The notes under the pieces: model-generated
Database searches by the model: none
Told to the model about the DNA's origin: nothing
Seen by the model: the letters and a program-made list of their open reading frames with translations, nothing else
Source: JBFKAV01 sp041621405
GTDB taxonomy: Bacteria > Pseudomonadota > Alphaproteobacteria > Rhodobacterales > Rhodobacteraceae
Direction: 5' to 3'
Length of the DNA: 45,213 nt
NCBI GenBank assembly: GCA_041621405.1
Contig: JBFKAV010000009.1
Location: 1 to 45,213 of the forward strand
Part shown: positions 32,301-41,338 of the stretch, piece by piece
Numbering within the stretch: the stretch's first letter is position 1
Layout of the letters: each line of letters opens with the position of its first letter
Program-made: the position numbers and the translations under genes

Positions 32301-33577
32301 TGCTGGCGGATGGTCGCGTCGGCGCGCAGTTCGGCGAGATAGCCGTCGGCGTAGGATCCGAGCCTCTGGTTGACCAGCCGGGCACGCACCTGTTCGCGGC
32401 TCGGGCCGGCCGGCGCCGGCGCTTCGGCATCGGCGGCGGCTTCCGCCTCGGTCTCGCCTTCGGCCGCCTGCGCGGGCTCGGCGCCCGGCAATTCGTAGCT
32501 GCGGGCGCAGAGCATCAGGAAGATCGGCCGGCCGCCGCGCGAGAAGCCGGTGGCACCCTCGTTGTCGTCGAGCCGGGCGAGCTCGAGCGCCACGTCGTCG
32601 GGCACCTCGGCGGGCGGGCGTGTCTCGCGCAGCAGTCGGTCCTCGGGCAGGCCGAGCGCCTCGCCGTAGAGGTCGTCGCAGGTGTCGACCGCGTTCTCCA
32701 CCCGCTGGGCGTCCGCGGCGCTGGCCACGGAAAACTCGGCCCAGTCGACGGCAAGCACGGCGGCCTCCGGGGTCCCGGTCTCGCGCAGGTCGCGCAGGTA
32801 GAACAGCACCACCGCGTTGGTGACCGGAAACGGTTGCGACACCTGCCCCGGCGCGAGGCCGAGGACCTGCGCGGCGACCTGTGGCGGCAGGTTGCCGAGC
32901 GGCAGCCAGTCGAGCCGGCCGCCGGCCCCGCGCGACGGCGAGACCGAGCGGGCCCGGGCCTCGGCGGCGAAGGCGCCGTCCGACATAAACTGCCCGGCGA
33001 GGCGCTGCGCCACGCGATCGGCCTCGGCCCGGGCCTCGGGGCTGTCGGCGGGCAGAACGATCTCGGAGATCAACACCTGCACGCCGGACTGCCGCGAGGC
33101 CGCCACCATGGCGCGGTCGACCTCGGCGTCGGTCACCTGGGCACGCGGTCCGAACCGGGTCTGCACCACCGCGCGCCAGAGCAGTCCCGCCTCGACGAAG
33201 CTGCGGAAGGTCTCGGGGGCAACGCCGTTCTGCGCGATCGCGGCGAGGAACTCCTCGGTCGTCAGATTGCCGCGGGCCGCGAACTCGGCCATCCCGGCCT
33301 CGACCTCCTCGGGCGAGACGGTGACCCCGGCCGCCTGCGCGGCGTCGCGGCGGAGCGCGTCCTCGATCAGCCGCTCGACGGCGAGCTCGTCGAGGTCGCC
33401 CGGCTGCCGCAGCACGGAGAGGAAGAGGCGGTTCTGCTCGACCTCGTAGCGGGTGATCACCCGGTCGTTCACGAACACCGCCGGGGTGAAGAGGTCGGCC
33501 TGGGCCCGCGCCGCGCCTGCGGAAAACAGGGTGCAGAGCGCGAGAAGGCCGGTGAAGACTGTCTGTCGGATGGTCAT
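32297..33577 (-). CDS. surA: SurA-like periplasmic peptidyl-prolyl isomerase/chaperone
   Basis: This periplasmic chaperone assists folding of outer-membrane proteins, probably including the LptD encoded next to it. The 426-residue product has a signal peptide (residues 1-26, TGLLALCTLFSAGAARAQ), then the SurA N-domain VNDRVITRYEVEQNRLFLSVL. A parvulin-like domain follows at about residues 165-275 (VLISEIVLPAD...RGAGGRLDWLPLGNLPPQVAAQVLGLAPGQVSQPF). A Glu/Ala-rich linker is near residues 375-395 before the C-terminal helix. Only one clear parvulin domain is seen, shorter than the enterobacterial two-domain form. Confidence 0.88.
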   Translation of the reverse strand: MTIRQTVFTGLLALCTLFSAGAARAQADLFTPAVFVNDRVITRYEVEQNRLFLSVLRQPGDLDELAVERLIEDALRRDAAQAAGVTVSPEEVEAGMAEFAARGNLTTEEFLAAIAQNGVAPETFRSFVEAGLLWRAVVQTRFGPRAQVTDAEVDRAMVAASRQSGVQVLISEIVLPADSPEARAEADRVAQRLAGQFMSDGAFAAEARARSVSPSRGAGGRLDWLPLGNLPPQVAAQVLGLAPGQVSQPFPVTNAVVLFYLRDLRETGTPEAAVLAVDWAEFSVASAADAQRVENAVDTCDDLYGEALGLPEDRLLRETRPPAEVPDDVALELARLDDNEGATGFSRGGRPIFLMLCARSYELPGAEPAQAAEGETEAEAAADAEAPAPAGPSREQVRARLVNQRLGSYADGYLAELRADATIRQQ

Positions 33578-33604
33578 GCTCGCTTCGCCCGTCCCTGGGG
33601 CGCC

Positions 33605-35713
33605 TCAGTTCATGCAGCGGCGCCGGGGCACGCCGCCTTCGCCTCCGGTCCCGAAGCCGGTGAGTTCCACCGAGAGCCCGAAATCGGTCGTCGGGCGCAG
33701 ACTAGTCGAGGACGTGAACCGACGCGAGAGGGAAAGATCGACGCTGACGCACTCGTTCTGCCAGCCGAAGCCGATGCCGGCCGAGGTTGCACGGCCTTCC
33801 TCGAAGTCGTAGCGCCAGTCGGTGCGGCCGGTCCATTGCGGATTGATCCGCCAGGCGGCGTCGACGGTCCACTCCGCGATCTCCTCGGGGCGGTTCTCCG
33901 ATGGCGCGGCGGCGAGATAGAGAAAGCCCGTATCGACATCGAAGCGGGTGCCGCCGTAATGCACCCGGAGGTCGGCCTTGGAGACCTCGAACTGGTCGTT
34001 GACGAGCGCCCGGCCGGTGACGCCGAGCCGGTTCGGCAGGTAGAGCCGGGCGCCAAGGAGCCAGTCGGAGCGGGTGCCGTCGAGCCCGGTGCCGGTGCCG
34101 AAGCCCGCCGGCATCTCGCGGATGAGCCGCCCCGCCGTCACGCCCAGGGACCAGCCGGCAGGGTCGTAGCGCGTCCAGCCGAGGCCGACGGCGAGGCGCA
34201 GGCCCGGTTCGGGCGCGTCCTCGCCCGGCAGGCGCGAGAAGCCGAGCAGATTGGCCTCGTCGAACTCGCTGACGGTGCTGTCCTCGTTCGGGGCGGGGTC
34301 GGGGTTCTCGGGCGCCCAGGCCAGCATCGCTACGGGCTCGAGCACGTGCCGCGCGCCGCCCGGCGCGGTCCGGGCGAGCGGCCAGCGCAGGGTGAGCGCC
34401 GCTTCGGGGTGAACCCGGGCCGAAGTGGTGGCGAAGGCCGCGTCGTCCTCGACCGTGTAGTTCTGCGCCAGAACGTTGAACGCCGCGGTGGCCACGAGGC
34501 CGGGGCCGAAGACCTCGCTCCGCTCCCAGCCGAGCGCCGCCGAAGCGCGCGCGACGTCGCGGCCGACGCCGTCGAGCTCGGAGCTGCGGGTGAGTGCGAG
34601 CGCGCCGAAGCGCAGCGTCGCCACCCCGCCGAGCGGGCCGGGCACGAAGCGGCGTTCGTACACCGCCTCGCCGACGATCCCCGGCTGGGTCGAGTTGAGC
34701 TCGCCCTCGCGCAGCGTGTGGAAGGCGAGGAGCCGGGCGCCGATATGCTCGTCGCGGCGGGTGCGGGTCAGCGCGACGCTGCTTTCCAGGAGGTCCTGGT
34801 CGCCGTAGCCGTAGTCGACGAGGTAGGCGTCGTCGGACACCGCCTCGAGGCCAAAGCTGAGCCGGAACCCGCGCGGCAGGTCGAAGCCGCCGGCGCCGGC
34901 GACGAAGTAGCGCGTCTCGCCGGGCATGATGTCGTCGCGCGAAATCGCGCCGCCGATCTCGATATCGCCGGTGCGGAACGCCCGGCGGAAGCGCAGCTCC
35001 AGCGTGCTGGTCCGCGCCGAGAGGTAGGGGGTGATGGTCACGTCGGCGTGTCGGCCGAGGGTGACGAAATATGGGACCTTGAGCCCGGTGCCGAGCTGGC
35101 TCGTCGAGCGCAGGGTGGGAAACAGGAAGCCGGTGGCGCGCTTCAGCGTCGGGTCGGGAAAGCGCAGGCGCGGGATGTAGGCGACGGGGATGTCCATCAC
35201 CCTGAGTTGCGCGCCATCGAAATAGATCTGCCGCTCCTCCTGGTCGTGGATCACCCTTCGGGCGCGGATCGACCAGAGCGGCACCGGGTCTTTCGGGCAG
35301 ACCTGGCAGGAGGAGGCCACCACCCGGCTCATCTCGGTGTAGCGCCCCTCGACCCTGGCGATCTGCACCGCGGCGAGCTGCAGCCGCTGCGAGAGCACCA
35401 GCCGCGCGCTCTGCATCAGCCCCTCGCGCAGGTCGGTCGAAAGCTCGGCGGCCTCGGCGAAGATCGCCACGTCCTCGCCGTCGGTCAGCACGATCGGCCC
35501 CTCGATGGTGAGCCGGTCGGCGGCGCGGTCGTAGACGATGCGCGAAGCCTTGAGGCGTGCGCCCTGCCAGAACACCTCGACATTGCCCTCGGCCACCAGC
35601 AGCGTGGCCGAGCGCACCTCGACCCGGTCGGCAACCAGCGTGGCGGCCTCCTGCGCCGCCGTCGGCAGCGACACCGCGGCGAGGAGCGCGAGGGCGGCGA
35701 GCAGACGTCTCAT
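33605..35713 (-). CDS. lptD: LPS-assembly protein LptD
   Basis: LptD is the outer-membrane beta-barrel that places LPS on the cell surface. The 702-residue product has a signal peptide (RLLAALALLAAVSLPTAA) and then an OstA-like beta-jellyroll (RVEVRSATLLVAEGNVEVFWQG...LKASRIVYD). The long barrel (from about residue 190) is rich in alternating aromatic and polar strands. Cysteines at SSCQVC near residue 125 and at NEC and RRRC near the C-terminus are likely inter-domain disulfides. The start overlaps the lptG stop (ATGA at 35710-35713). Confidence 0.92.
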   Translation of the reverse strand: MRRLLAALALLAAVSLPTAAQEAATLVADRVEVRSATLLVAEGNVEVFWQGARLKASRIVYDRAADRLTIEGPIVLTDGEDVAIFAEAAELSTDLREGLMQSARLVLSQRLQLAAVQIARVEGRYTEMSRVVASSCQVCPKDPVPLWSIRARRVIHDQEERQIYFDGAQLRVMDIPVAYIPRLRFPDPTLKRATGFLFPTLRSTSQLGTGLKVPYFVTLGRHADVTITPYLSARTSTLELRFRRAFRTGDIEIGGAISRDDIMPGETRYFVAGAGGFDLPRGFRLSFGLEAVSDDAYLVDYGYGDQDLLESSVALTRTRRDEHIGARLLAFHTLREGELNSTQPGIVGEAVYERRFVPGPLGGVATLRFGALALTRSSELDGVGRDVARASAALGWERSEVFGPGLVATAAFNVLAQNYTVEDDAAFATTSARVHPEAALTLRWPLARTAPGGARHVLEPVAMLAWAPENPDPAPNEDSTVSEFDEANLLGFSRLPGEDAPEPGLRLAVGLGWTRYDPAGWSLGVTAGRLIREMPAGFGTGTGLDGTRSDWLLGARLYLPNRLGVTGRALVNDQFEVSKADLRVHYGGTRFDVDTGFLYLAAAPSENRPEEIAEWTVDAAWRINPQWTGRTDWRYDFEEGRATSAGIGFGWQNECVSVDLSLSRRFTSSTSLRPTTDFGLSVELTGFGTGGEGGVPRRRCMN

Positions 35714-36807
35714 CCGTCCTCCAGGTGCAGGAGCAGCCCCAGCGAGGCGAGGATGCCGGCCAGGGGCGGACTCCAGGCCGCCAGCGCCGCCGGGATCTGG
35801 CCGTTCTCGCCCAGGACCTGCGCGAAGTTGCGCAGGAAATAGAGGCCGAAGCCGAGGATCAGCGCCATCAGCACCATTTGCCCGGTCTGACCGAAGCGGG
35901 CGTGGCGCATGGTGAAGCCCGCGCCGATCAGCATCATCGCCACCAGGAACAAGGGCAGCGCCAGTTCCATCTGGAACCAGACCCGGTGCTGGCGGGCCGA
36001 GAAGCCGGCCGCCTCGAGCTGGGCGATGAAGACCGGAAGCTCCCAGATCGGCACCGCCGCGGGCGTGCCGAAGCTGTCGCGGATCCGCTCGATGGTGAGG
36101 TCGGTGGGCAGGTAGAGGCTGTCGTGCAGGATCGCGGCGCGCTCGGGGTTGGCGACGCCGGCGAGCGGCCATTCCTTGGCCTTGCCGAGCGCCCAGGCGC
36201 CGGGCTGCAGCGCGGCCACCTCGGCCTCGATCCGCCGCACCGGCGCGCTGTTGGCATCGAAGTCGAGGAAGGTCACGTCGAAGAGCGTCGTGCCGTCGCG
36301 CGAGGCGCGGCCGGCGCGGATCACGGTCTGCACCTCGCCGCCGCCCTGGCGCAGCCAGAGCCCCTCGCGGGTGACCGAGAGCACGCTGGCCTCGGCGCCG
36401 GCATAGCGGGCCGCGGTCAGCTCGTATTGCAGCGAGGTCGCGGCGACGATCGGGTTGAAGGCCGCCACCCCCACGGCGCCAATCAGCAGCGCCGCCGCGA
36501 CCGGGCCCTTGAGACTGACCAGCGCCGAGCGCCCGGCGCCGCGGGCGATCACCAGCTCGCTCGAGCGCGCCAGACCGAGGCAGAGCACCAGCGTGGCCAG
36601 GAGCGTGATCAGGGGCAGGATGCGGTAGAGCGTCTCGGGCGCGGCGAGGAGCGCGAGCTGGAATGCCTCGGGCAGCCCGAGGTCGGAGGTGTCGAACCGG
36701 CGGATCTGCTCGACCATCTCCAGGAGCAGCAGGAAGCCGAGGAAGGCGCCGAGCACCATCCCGAAGGCGCGCAGGAAGCGGCGCGCGAAGTAGAGGTCGA
36801 GCGTCAT
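35710..36807 (-). CDS. lptG: LPS export ABC transporter permease LptG
   Basis: This inner-membrane subunit of the LptB2FG transporter extracts LPS from the inner membrane. The 365-residue protein begins MTLDLYFARRFLRAFG. It has six hydrophobic segments in the family layout: two or three before residue 110 (LPLITLLATLVLCLGLARSSELVIARG), a periplasmic jellyroll domain (about 130-265) and three at the end. It overlaps its neighbours on both sides by four bases, so strict coupling with lptF and lptD is expected. Confidence 0.9.
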   Translation of the reverse strand: MTLDLYFARRFLRAFGMVLGAFLGFLLLLEMVEQIRRFDTSDLGLPEAFQLALLAAPETLYRILPLITLLATLVLCLGLARSSELVIARGAGRSALVSLKGPVAAALLIGAVGVAAFNPIVAATSLQYELTAARYAGAEASVLSVTREGLWLRQGGGEVQTVIRAGRASRDGTTLFDVTFLDFDANSAPVRRIEAEVAALQPGAWALGKAKEWPLAGVANPERAAILHDSLYLPTDLTIERIRDSFGTPAAVPIWELPVFIAQLEAAGFSARQHRVWFQMELALPLFLVAMMLIGAGFTMRHARFGQTGQMVLMALILGFGLYFLRNFAQVLGENGQIPAALAAWSPPLAGILASLGLLLHLEDG

Positions 36808-37928
36808 GCGGATGCCTCCGCAGCCCGGCCCGGCCGCCGGCGCCGCCCGGCCCAGGCCAGGAACCCGGCCGCGCCGGCGAGCCCCGCCACCCCGGGCATG
36901 TAGACCAGCGGCAGGTAACCGCTGTCGGCCAGCGCCAGGTCGGCCGCCGCGTTGTCGAGGAACTGGACGACGACCAGCACCGCGCAGGCCAGCGCGATCT
37001 GGCGCCAGAGCCCGAACCGGCTGAAGCCGCCCGAGAGCAGGGCGGCGAAGCCCAGCAGCGCCCCGACGAGGCCGAGGACGGGCTGCGCGAAGCGCGAATG
37101 GGCCTCGTAGAGCAAGACCGAGGCCGGCTTGCCGGTGGCCGCCAGCGCCTCGGCGTCGGGGGCGAGAAGCCGGCGGGTAGGGAGCTCGCGCGGATCGGTC
37201 AGGCCGGCGCCTGCGCCGGCGATCAGTTCGGCCAGGTCGTAGGCGAAATCGGAGAACCGCGTGCTGGCGAGCCGCCCGGTCGCGCGGTCGTAGCTCTGCG
37301 CCAGCCCCTCGACCATGACCAGCTTCGGCCCGGTCTCGGCCCGCACCAGGAGCGCCCGGGCCGCGGTATAGGTGGTGCGCGCCTCGTCGCGCCGGCTGTC
37401 GGAGAGGTAGACGCCCTTCAGCTCGCCCGTGGGCGTGATCTCGCGGATGTAGACGGTGAGTCCGTCGGCGGGATGCATGAAGCGGCCCTCGACGAGGAAC
37501 TGCGCGGTGATGTTCTCGGCGATCTCGGCCCGCCGCTCGGCCAGTTCGGAGCGGCTCGCCGGCACCAGCCAATGCGCCAGAAGCGCCACGAGGAGGGTCA
37601 CGATGAGCCCGAAGACAAAGGGCGCGCGGGCCAGACGGAATGGCCCGAGCCCCGAGGCCTGGGCGACCACGAGCTCGCTTTCCGTCATCAGCCTGTTGGT
37701 CACGAAGAGCGCCGCCGCGAAGGCCGAGAGCGGCAGCACCAGGCGGATCACGTTGGGCAGGGTGAGGAGCGTCAGCTCGAGGAACACGCCCGCCGACTGG
37801 CCGTCGGCGATGATCTGGTCGAACAGCGCCACGGCGCGGTTGACCCAGTAGACGCCGATCAGCACCAGCGAGAAGAAGCCGAACAGCGTGAGCAGCTGTG
37901 TCAGCAGGTATTTGTCGAGTCTCGCCAC
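36804..37928 (-). CDS. lptF: LPS export ABC transporter permease LptF
   Basis: This is the partner permease of LptG. The 374-residue product starts MARLDKYLLTQLLTLFGFFSLVLIGVYWVNRAV and has the family pattern of membrane segments with LPNVIRLVLPLSAFAAALFVTNRLMTESELVVAQASG. A periplasmic domain spans about residues 130-270, and the end is RRRRPGRAAEASA. The start codon is GTG at 37928 after a GGGGGTATC stretch; no ATG is available near it. It is the first gene of the minus-strand lpt-surA-pdxA-rsmA operon. LptG overlaps its stop. Confidence 0.9.
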   Translation of the reverse strand: MARLDKYLLTQLLTLFGFFSLVLIGVYWVNRAVALFDQIIADGQSAGVFLELTLLTLPNVIRLVLPLSAFAAALFVTNRLMTESELVVAQASGLGPFRLARAPFVFGLIVTLLVALLAHWLVPASRSELAERRAEIAENITAQFLVEGRFMHPADGLTVYIREITPTGELKGVYLSDSRRDEARTTYTAARALLVRAETGPKLVMVEGLAQSYDRATGRLASTRFSDFAYDLAELIAGAGAGLTDPRELPTRRLLAPDAEALAATGKPASVLLYEAHSRFAQPVLGLVGALLGFAALLSGGFSRFGLWRQIALACAVLVVVQFLDNAAADLALADSGYLPLVYMPGVAGLAGAAGFLAWAGRRRRPGRAAEASA

Positions 37929-37960
37929 CGATACCCCCAGCCGGGCAGCAATCGGCCCCG

Positions 37961-38026
37961 ACCCTAGACCAATCGGCGGGGGGCGGAAACTCCTATCTGG
38001 CCATGGCCTGCAAGCTTGGCTAGGGT
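37961..38026. promoter_or_regulatory. Divergent promoters for lptF and pepA
   Basis: For lptF (minus strand): TTTCCG (37984-37989), 17 bases, TAGGGT (37961-37966). For pepA (plus strand): TGGCCA (37998-38003), 17 bases, TAGGGT (38021-38026). The identical -10 hexamers on opposite strands support the pair, but the -35 matches are weak. Confidence 0.4.
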
Positions 38027-38063
38027 CCGCGCGAAGCCGCCGTTGAGACCCCCCGAGGAGGCC

Positions 38064-39545
38064 ATGACCCAGCCCGCTGCGATAGATTTCAAGCCGCTCG
38101 ATCTCGACGTCCTGGCCGCCTTCGAGGGCCGGATCGTGGTCTTCGTCACAGGCGAGGGCCAGCTCGACCAGGCCGGGCGCCGGGTGAACCGGCTGAGCCG
38201 CGACGCGATCGCGCGCCTCGCCCAGAGCAAGGCCTTCGCCAAGCTGAAGGACGGCGAGGCGTCCGAACTCACCTATCCCGCGGGCATGGCCGCCGAGGCG
38301 GTGCAGGTCGTGCGCCTCGGGCGCAGGTCGACGCTGGAGGAGGCGCGCAAGGCAGGCGCGGCCATCGGCCGGGCGCATGGCCCGGCCCCGCTCCTGGTGC
38401 TGGCGGGCGGCCATGCGCGGGCCGCCGAGATCGCCTTCGGGCTTGCGCTCAGGGCCTACCGCTTCACCGCGCACCTGACCGGCAAGGACGACACCGAGCC
38501 CTTGGGCCCGGTGACCTTCATGGTGAGCAAGCCCGACGAGGTCGCGGGCAAGGCCGGGCCGCTGGCGGCCTTGGCCGAGGGCGTGTTCTTCACCCGCGAT
38601 CTGGTCAGCGAGCCCGCCAACGTGCTGACGACCGAGGATTTCGCCACGCGCCTCTCCGCGTTGGGCGAGCTTGGGCTCGAGGTCGAGGTGCTCGACGAGG
38701 CCAGGCTGAAGAAGCTCGGGATGCGCGCTCTCCTGGCCGTGGGGCAGGGGTCCGACAGCCCCTCGAAGGTCGTCGTGATGCAGTGGAAGGGCGGCAAGAA
38801 GGGCGAGAAGCCCCTGGCGCTCGTCGGCAAGGGCGTGGTCTTCGACTCCGGCGGCATCTCGATCAAGCCCGCCGCCGGCATGGAAGAGATGACGATGGAC
38901 ATGGGCGGCGCCGCCGTCGTGGCCGGCGTGATGCGGACGCTGGCGCTGCGGAAGGCCAACGCCAACGTGGTGGGCCTGGTCGGGCTGGTGGAGAACATGC
39001 CCTCGGGCCGGGCGCAGCGGCCGGGCGACATCGTGCGCTCGATGAAGGGCGACAGCGTCGAGGTGATCAACACAGACGCCGAGGGCCGGCTCATGCTGGC
39101 CGACGTGCTCTGGTACGCGCAGGAGCGATTCGAGCCGAAGGCGATGATCGACCTGGCCACGCTGACGGGGGCCATCATCATCGCGCTCGGTCACGAGAAC
39201 GCGGGCGTTTTCTCAAACGATGACAAGCTCGTGGGATCTTTTCTTAAGGCGGCGCATGCAGAAGGCGAGGGCGCCTGGCGGATGCCGATGGGGCCGGGCT
39301 ACGACAAGCAGCTGAAATCCACGCTGGCCGATGTGAAGAACGTGGGCGGCAGGCCTGCGGGCGCGGTCACCGCGGCGCAGTTCCTGGCCCGCTTCGTCAA
39401 GGAAGCGACACCCTGGATCCATCTCGACATCGCCGGCGTCACGCTCCTGTCGAAGGACAGCCCATTCGCTCCCAAGGGCGCGACCGGCTGGGGCGTCAGG
39501 TCGCTCGACCGGCTGATCCGCGACGGCTTCGAGCCCAGGGGCTGA
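38064..39545 (+). CDS. pepA: Leucyl aminopeptidase (M17)
   Basis: This cytosolic two-metal aminopeptidase removes N-terminal residues. In its 493 residues the catalytic C-terminal domain carries GKGVVFDSGGISIKP and VEVINTDAEGRLMLADVLW, with NTDAEGRL at residues 336-343 (metal ligands Asp338 and Glu340). ENMPSGRAQRPGDIVRSM is also diagnostic. The start at 38064 follows a GAGGAGG site. In many bacteria pepA is followed by holC; here a small VOC gene sits between them. Confidence 0.95.
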   Translation: MTQPAAIDFKPLDLDVLAAFEGRIVVFVTGEGQLDQAGRRVNRLSRDAIARLAQSKAFAKLKDGEASELTYPAGMAAEAVQVVRLGRRSTLEEARKAGAAIGRAHGPAPLLVLAGGHARAAEIAFGLALRAYRFTAHLTGKDDTEPLGPVTFMVSKPDEVAGKAGPLAALAEGVFFTRDLVSEPANVLTTEDFATRLSALGELGLEVEVLDEARLKKLGMRALLAVGQGSDSPSKVVVMQWKGGKKGEKPLALVGKGVVFDSGGISIKPAAGMEEMTMDMGGAAVVAGVMRTLALRKANANVVGLVGLVENMPSGRAQRPGDIVRSMKGDSVEVINTDAEGRLMLADVLWYAQERFEPKAMIDLATLTGAIIIALGHENAGVFSNDDKLVGSFLKAAHAEGEGAWRMPMGPGYDKQLKSTLADVKNVGGRPAGAVTAAQFLARFVKEATPWIHLDIAGVTLLSKDSPFAPKGATGWGVRSLDRLIRDGFEPRG

Positions 39546-39576
39546 CCGCGACGGACCAAACGATGGGGAGGACACC

Positions 39577-39981
39577 TTGATCATCCCAGCTACCCGCTAC
39601 CGCGACTGCGAGGCCGCGCTCGCGTTCCTGACCGATGTCTTCGGGCTCACCGAGCACGCGGTCTACCGCGACGAAGCTGGTCGGATCGTCCATGTCCAGC
39701 TCATGCTCGGTCAGGGCATGGTGATGTTCGGCCCAGCGCACGGCGGCGACTTCGACCGCTTCCTGACCGATCCGTCCCAGACCGGCGGCCGCGAGACGAC
39801 CACGATCTACCTCGTCGATGCGGATGTCGAGGCGCGCTACGAGCGAGCGCGCGGGAAGGGCGCCAAGATCCTGCTGCCGCTCAAGGACGAGGATTACGGC
39901 GGCAAGAGCTTCACCGCGGCCGACCCCGAGGGGCACATCTGGTCCTTCGGCAGCTACGACCCGCTGGCGCCGGGGCGCTGA
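39577..39981 (+). CDS. VOC family (glyoxalase/bleomycin-resistance fold) protein
   Basis: The 134-residue single-domain VOC protein has two beta-alpha-beta-beta-beta modules: RYRDCEAALAFLTDVFGLTEHAVYRDEAGRIVHVQLMLGQGMVMFG, and IYLVDADVEARYERARGKGAKILLPLKDEDYGGKSFTAADPEGHIWSFGSYDP. The second has the typical DPEGH-x-W ending. It resembles the Phn/YkcA-like group of unknown function. The start is TTG at 39577, preceded by GGGGAGG at good spacing. No ATG or GTG is suitably placed. The stop overlaps the holC start (TGATG), so it is cotranscribed. Confidence 0.82.
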   Translation: MIIPATRYRDCEAALAFLTDVFGLTEHAVYRDEAGRIVHVQLMLGQGMVMFGPAHGGDFDRFLTDPSQTGGRETTTIYLVDADVEARYERARGKGAKILLPLKDEDYGGKSFTAADPEGHIWSFGSYDPLAPGR

Positions 39982-40439
39982 TGGGCCAGGCCTTCTTCTA
40001 CCACCTGACGCAGCGGCCCCTTGAGGCGGCGCTGCCGGTTCTGATCGAGCGCGCGCTGGCCCAGGGCTGGCGCGTCGCGGTCCGCGGCACCGACGCCAAG
40101 CGGATGGACTGGCTCGACCAGAAGCTCTGGCTCGGCCCAGACGAGCAGTTCATCCCGCACGGGCTGGCCGGCGGCCCGCATGACGCGCTGCAGCCGGTCC
40201 TCCTGACCACCGCGAGAGAGGCGCCGAACCGCGCCGCTTGCCTGATGGCGGTGGACGGCGCCGAGGTCGCGCCGGAGGAGGCAGAGGCCTTCGAGCGCGT
40301 CTGCGTGCTGTTCGACGGTGCCGACCCGGCGGCGCTGGAGCGCGCCCGCGGCCAGTGGAAGGCGCTGACCGAGGCCGGCGTGCCGGCGCAGTACTGGAGC
40401 GAGGAATCGGGCCGCTGGGAGAAGAAGGCCGGGAGGTAG
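39981..40439 (+). CDS. holC: DNA polymerase III subunit chi
   Basis: Chi is part of the clamp-loader complex and links the polymerase to single-strand-binding protein. The 152-residue protein has the family pattern AFFYHLTQRPLEAALPVLIERALAQGWRVAVR, LDQKLWLGPDEQFIPHGLAGG and VLLTT near the middle. VCVLFDGADPAALERARGQWKALTEAG is near the end. The start overlaps the stop of the VOC gene by one base. Confidence 0.9.
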   Translation: MGQAFFYHLTQRPLEAALPVLIERALAQGWRVAVRGTDAKRMDWLDQKLWLGPDEQFIPHGLAGGPHDALQPVLLTTAREAPNRAACLMAVDGAEVAPEEAEAFERVCVLFDGADPAALERARGQWKALTEAGVPAQYWSEESGRWEKKAGR

Positions 40440-40516
40440 CGGCGGTTGAGCCCGATCAAGGCGCGCAGGGGCGGCGCGGAGCAGGGTCCGGGCGCAAGCA
40501 CTCTTCGGAGAAGTCG

Positions 40517-41338
40517 ATGGCCCACGCCCCCAGGACTGCCGCCGCCGACGTGCCCGTCGCGGCGCTCCTTCCCTTCCTCGTGCTCGCTTTCGGAATCGCC
40601 TGGGGCGCGCTCGGAGCCTTCATCTTCTTTGCCGACGCCATGTCCGGGGTCTTCGGCCCGCTGACCGGCCGCCACCCTCTCTTCGTCCTCGCCGTCTATG
40701 CCCCGGCGATCGCGGCCTTCGTGACCGTGCTCACGACCGGTGGCGCCGCGGGGCTGGCGCGGTTCCTTTCGCGCCTCGGGCTCTGGCGCTGCTCCTGGGG
40801 CTGGACGGCGTTCCTGATCTTCGGGATCCCGCTCATCTATAGCCTCGGGTCAGCGGTGAAGGGCAATCTCCTCCCGGTCTCGCTGCCATTCGAGAGCCTT
40901 GGTGCCGCCCTCACCACGATCCTGTTCATGCTGGTCCTCGGACCGGTCGAGGAATTCGGCTGGCGCGGGGTGATGCTCCCTCTTCTGCAGCGGCGGATGG
41001 CACCCTTCTGGGCGAGCCTCGTTCTCGGCCTGGTCTGGGGGCTCTGGCACTTGCCGGCCTTCTTCCTCTCCGGCACGCCGCAGGGCGCCTGGAGCCTTGC
41101 GCCCTTTGTCGCCGGCTCGGTGGCGATCAGCGTCATCCTGACGCCGCTCTTCAATCTTTCGCGCGGATCGATCCTCCTGGCCGCGCTGTTCCACTTCCAG
41201 CTCAACAATCCGCTCTGGCCCGATGCCCAGCCCTACGACACGACGTTCTTCGTGGCGGCGGCGGTGATCACCGTCTGGCTCAACCGCGGCACCATGTTCC
41301 GCCGCGCCGGCGCCACGACCGAGGTGATCCCGGCCTAG
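40517..41338 (+). CDS. CPBP family intramembrane glutamic protease (CAAX protease-like)
   Basis: The 273-residue multi-pass membrane protein has the Abi/CPBP motifs: EEFGWRG (Glu145, Glu146, Arg150), then WGLWHLPAFFL with the second-motif His, and FHFQLNN with the third. About seven to eight membrane segments flank them. Family members process proteins or peptides in the membrane; in bacteria roles range from bacteriocin immunity to unknown. The ATG at 40517 has GGAGAAG upstream. The 77 bases after holC show no terminator. The stop overlaps the convergent protease gene by four bases. Confidence 0.88.
   Translation: MAHAPRTAAADVPVAALLPFLVLAFGIAWGALGAFIFFADAMSGVFGPLTGRHPLFVLAVYAPAIAAFVTVLTTGGAAGLARFLSRLGLWRCSWGWTAFLIFGIPLIYSLGSAVKGNLLPVSLPFESLGAALTTILFMLVLGPVEEFGWRGVMLPLLQRRMAPFWASLVLGLVWGLWHLPAFFLSGTPQGAWSLAPFVAGSVAISVILTPLFNLSRGSILLAALFHFQLNNPLWPDAQPYDTTFFVAAAVITVWLNRGTMFRRAGATTEVIPA

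Noticed and set aside
32300..35842. Very long plus-strand open frame opposite surA and lptD
   Set aside because: Same cause: the antisense frame lacks stops because of codon bias in the real minus-strand genes. There is no start context and no recognisable domain.
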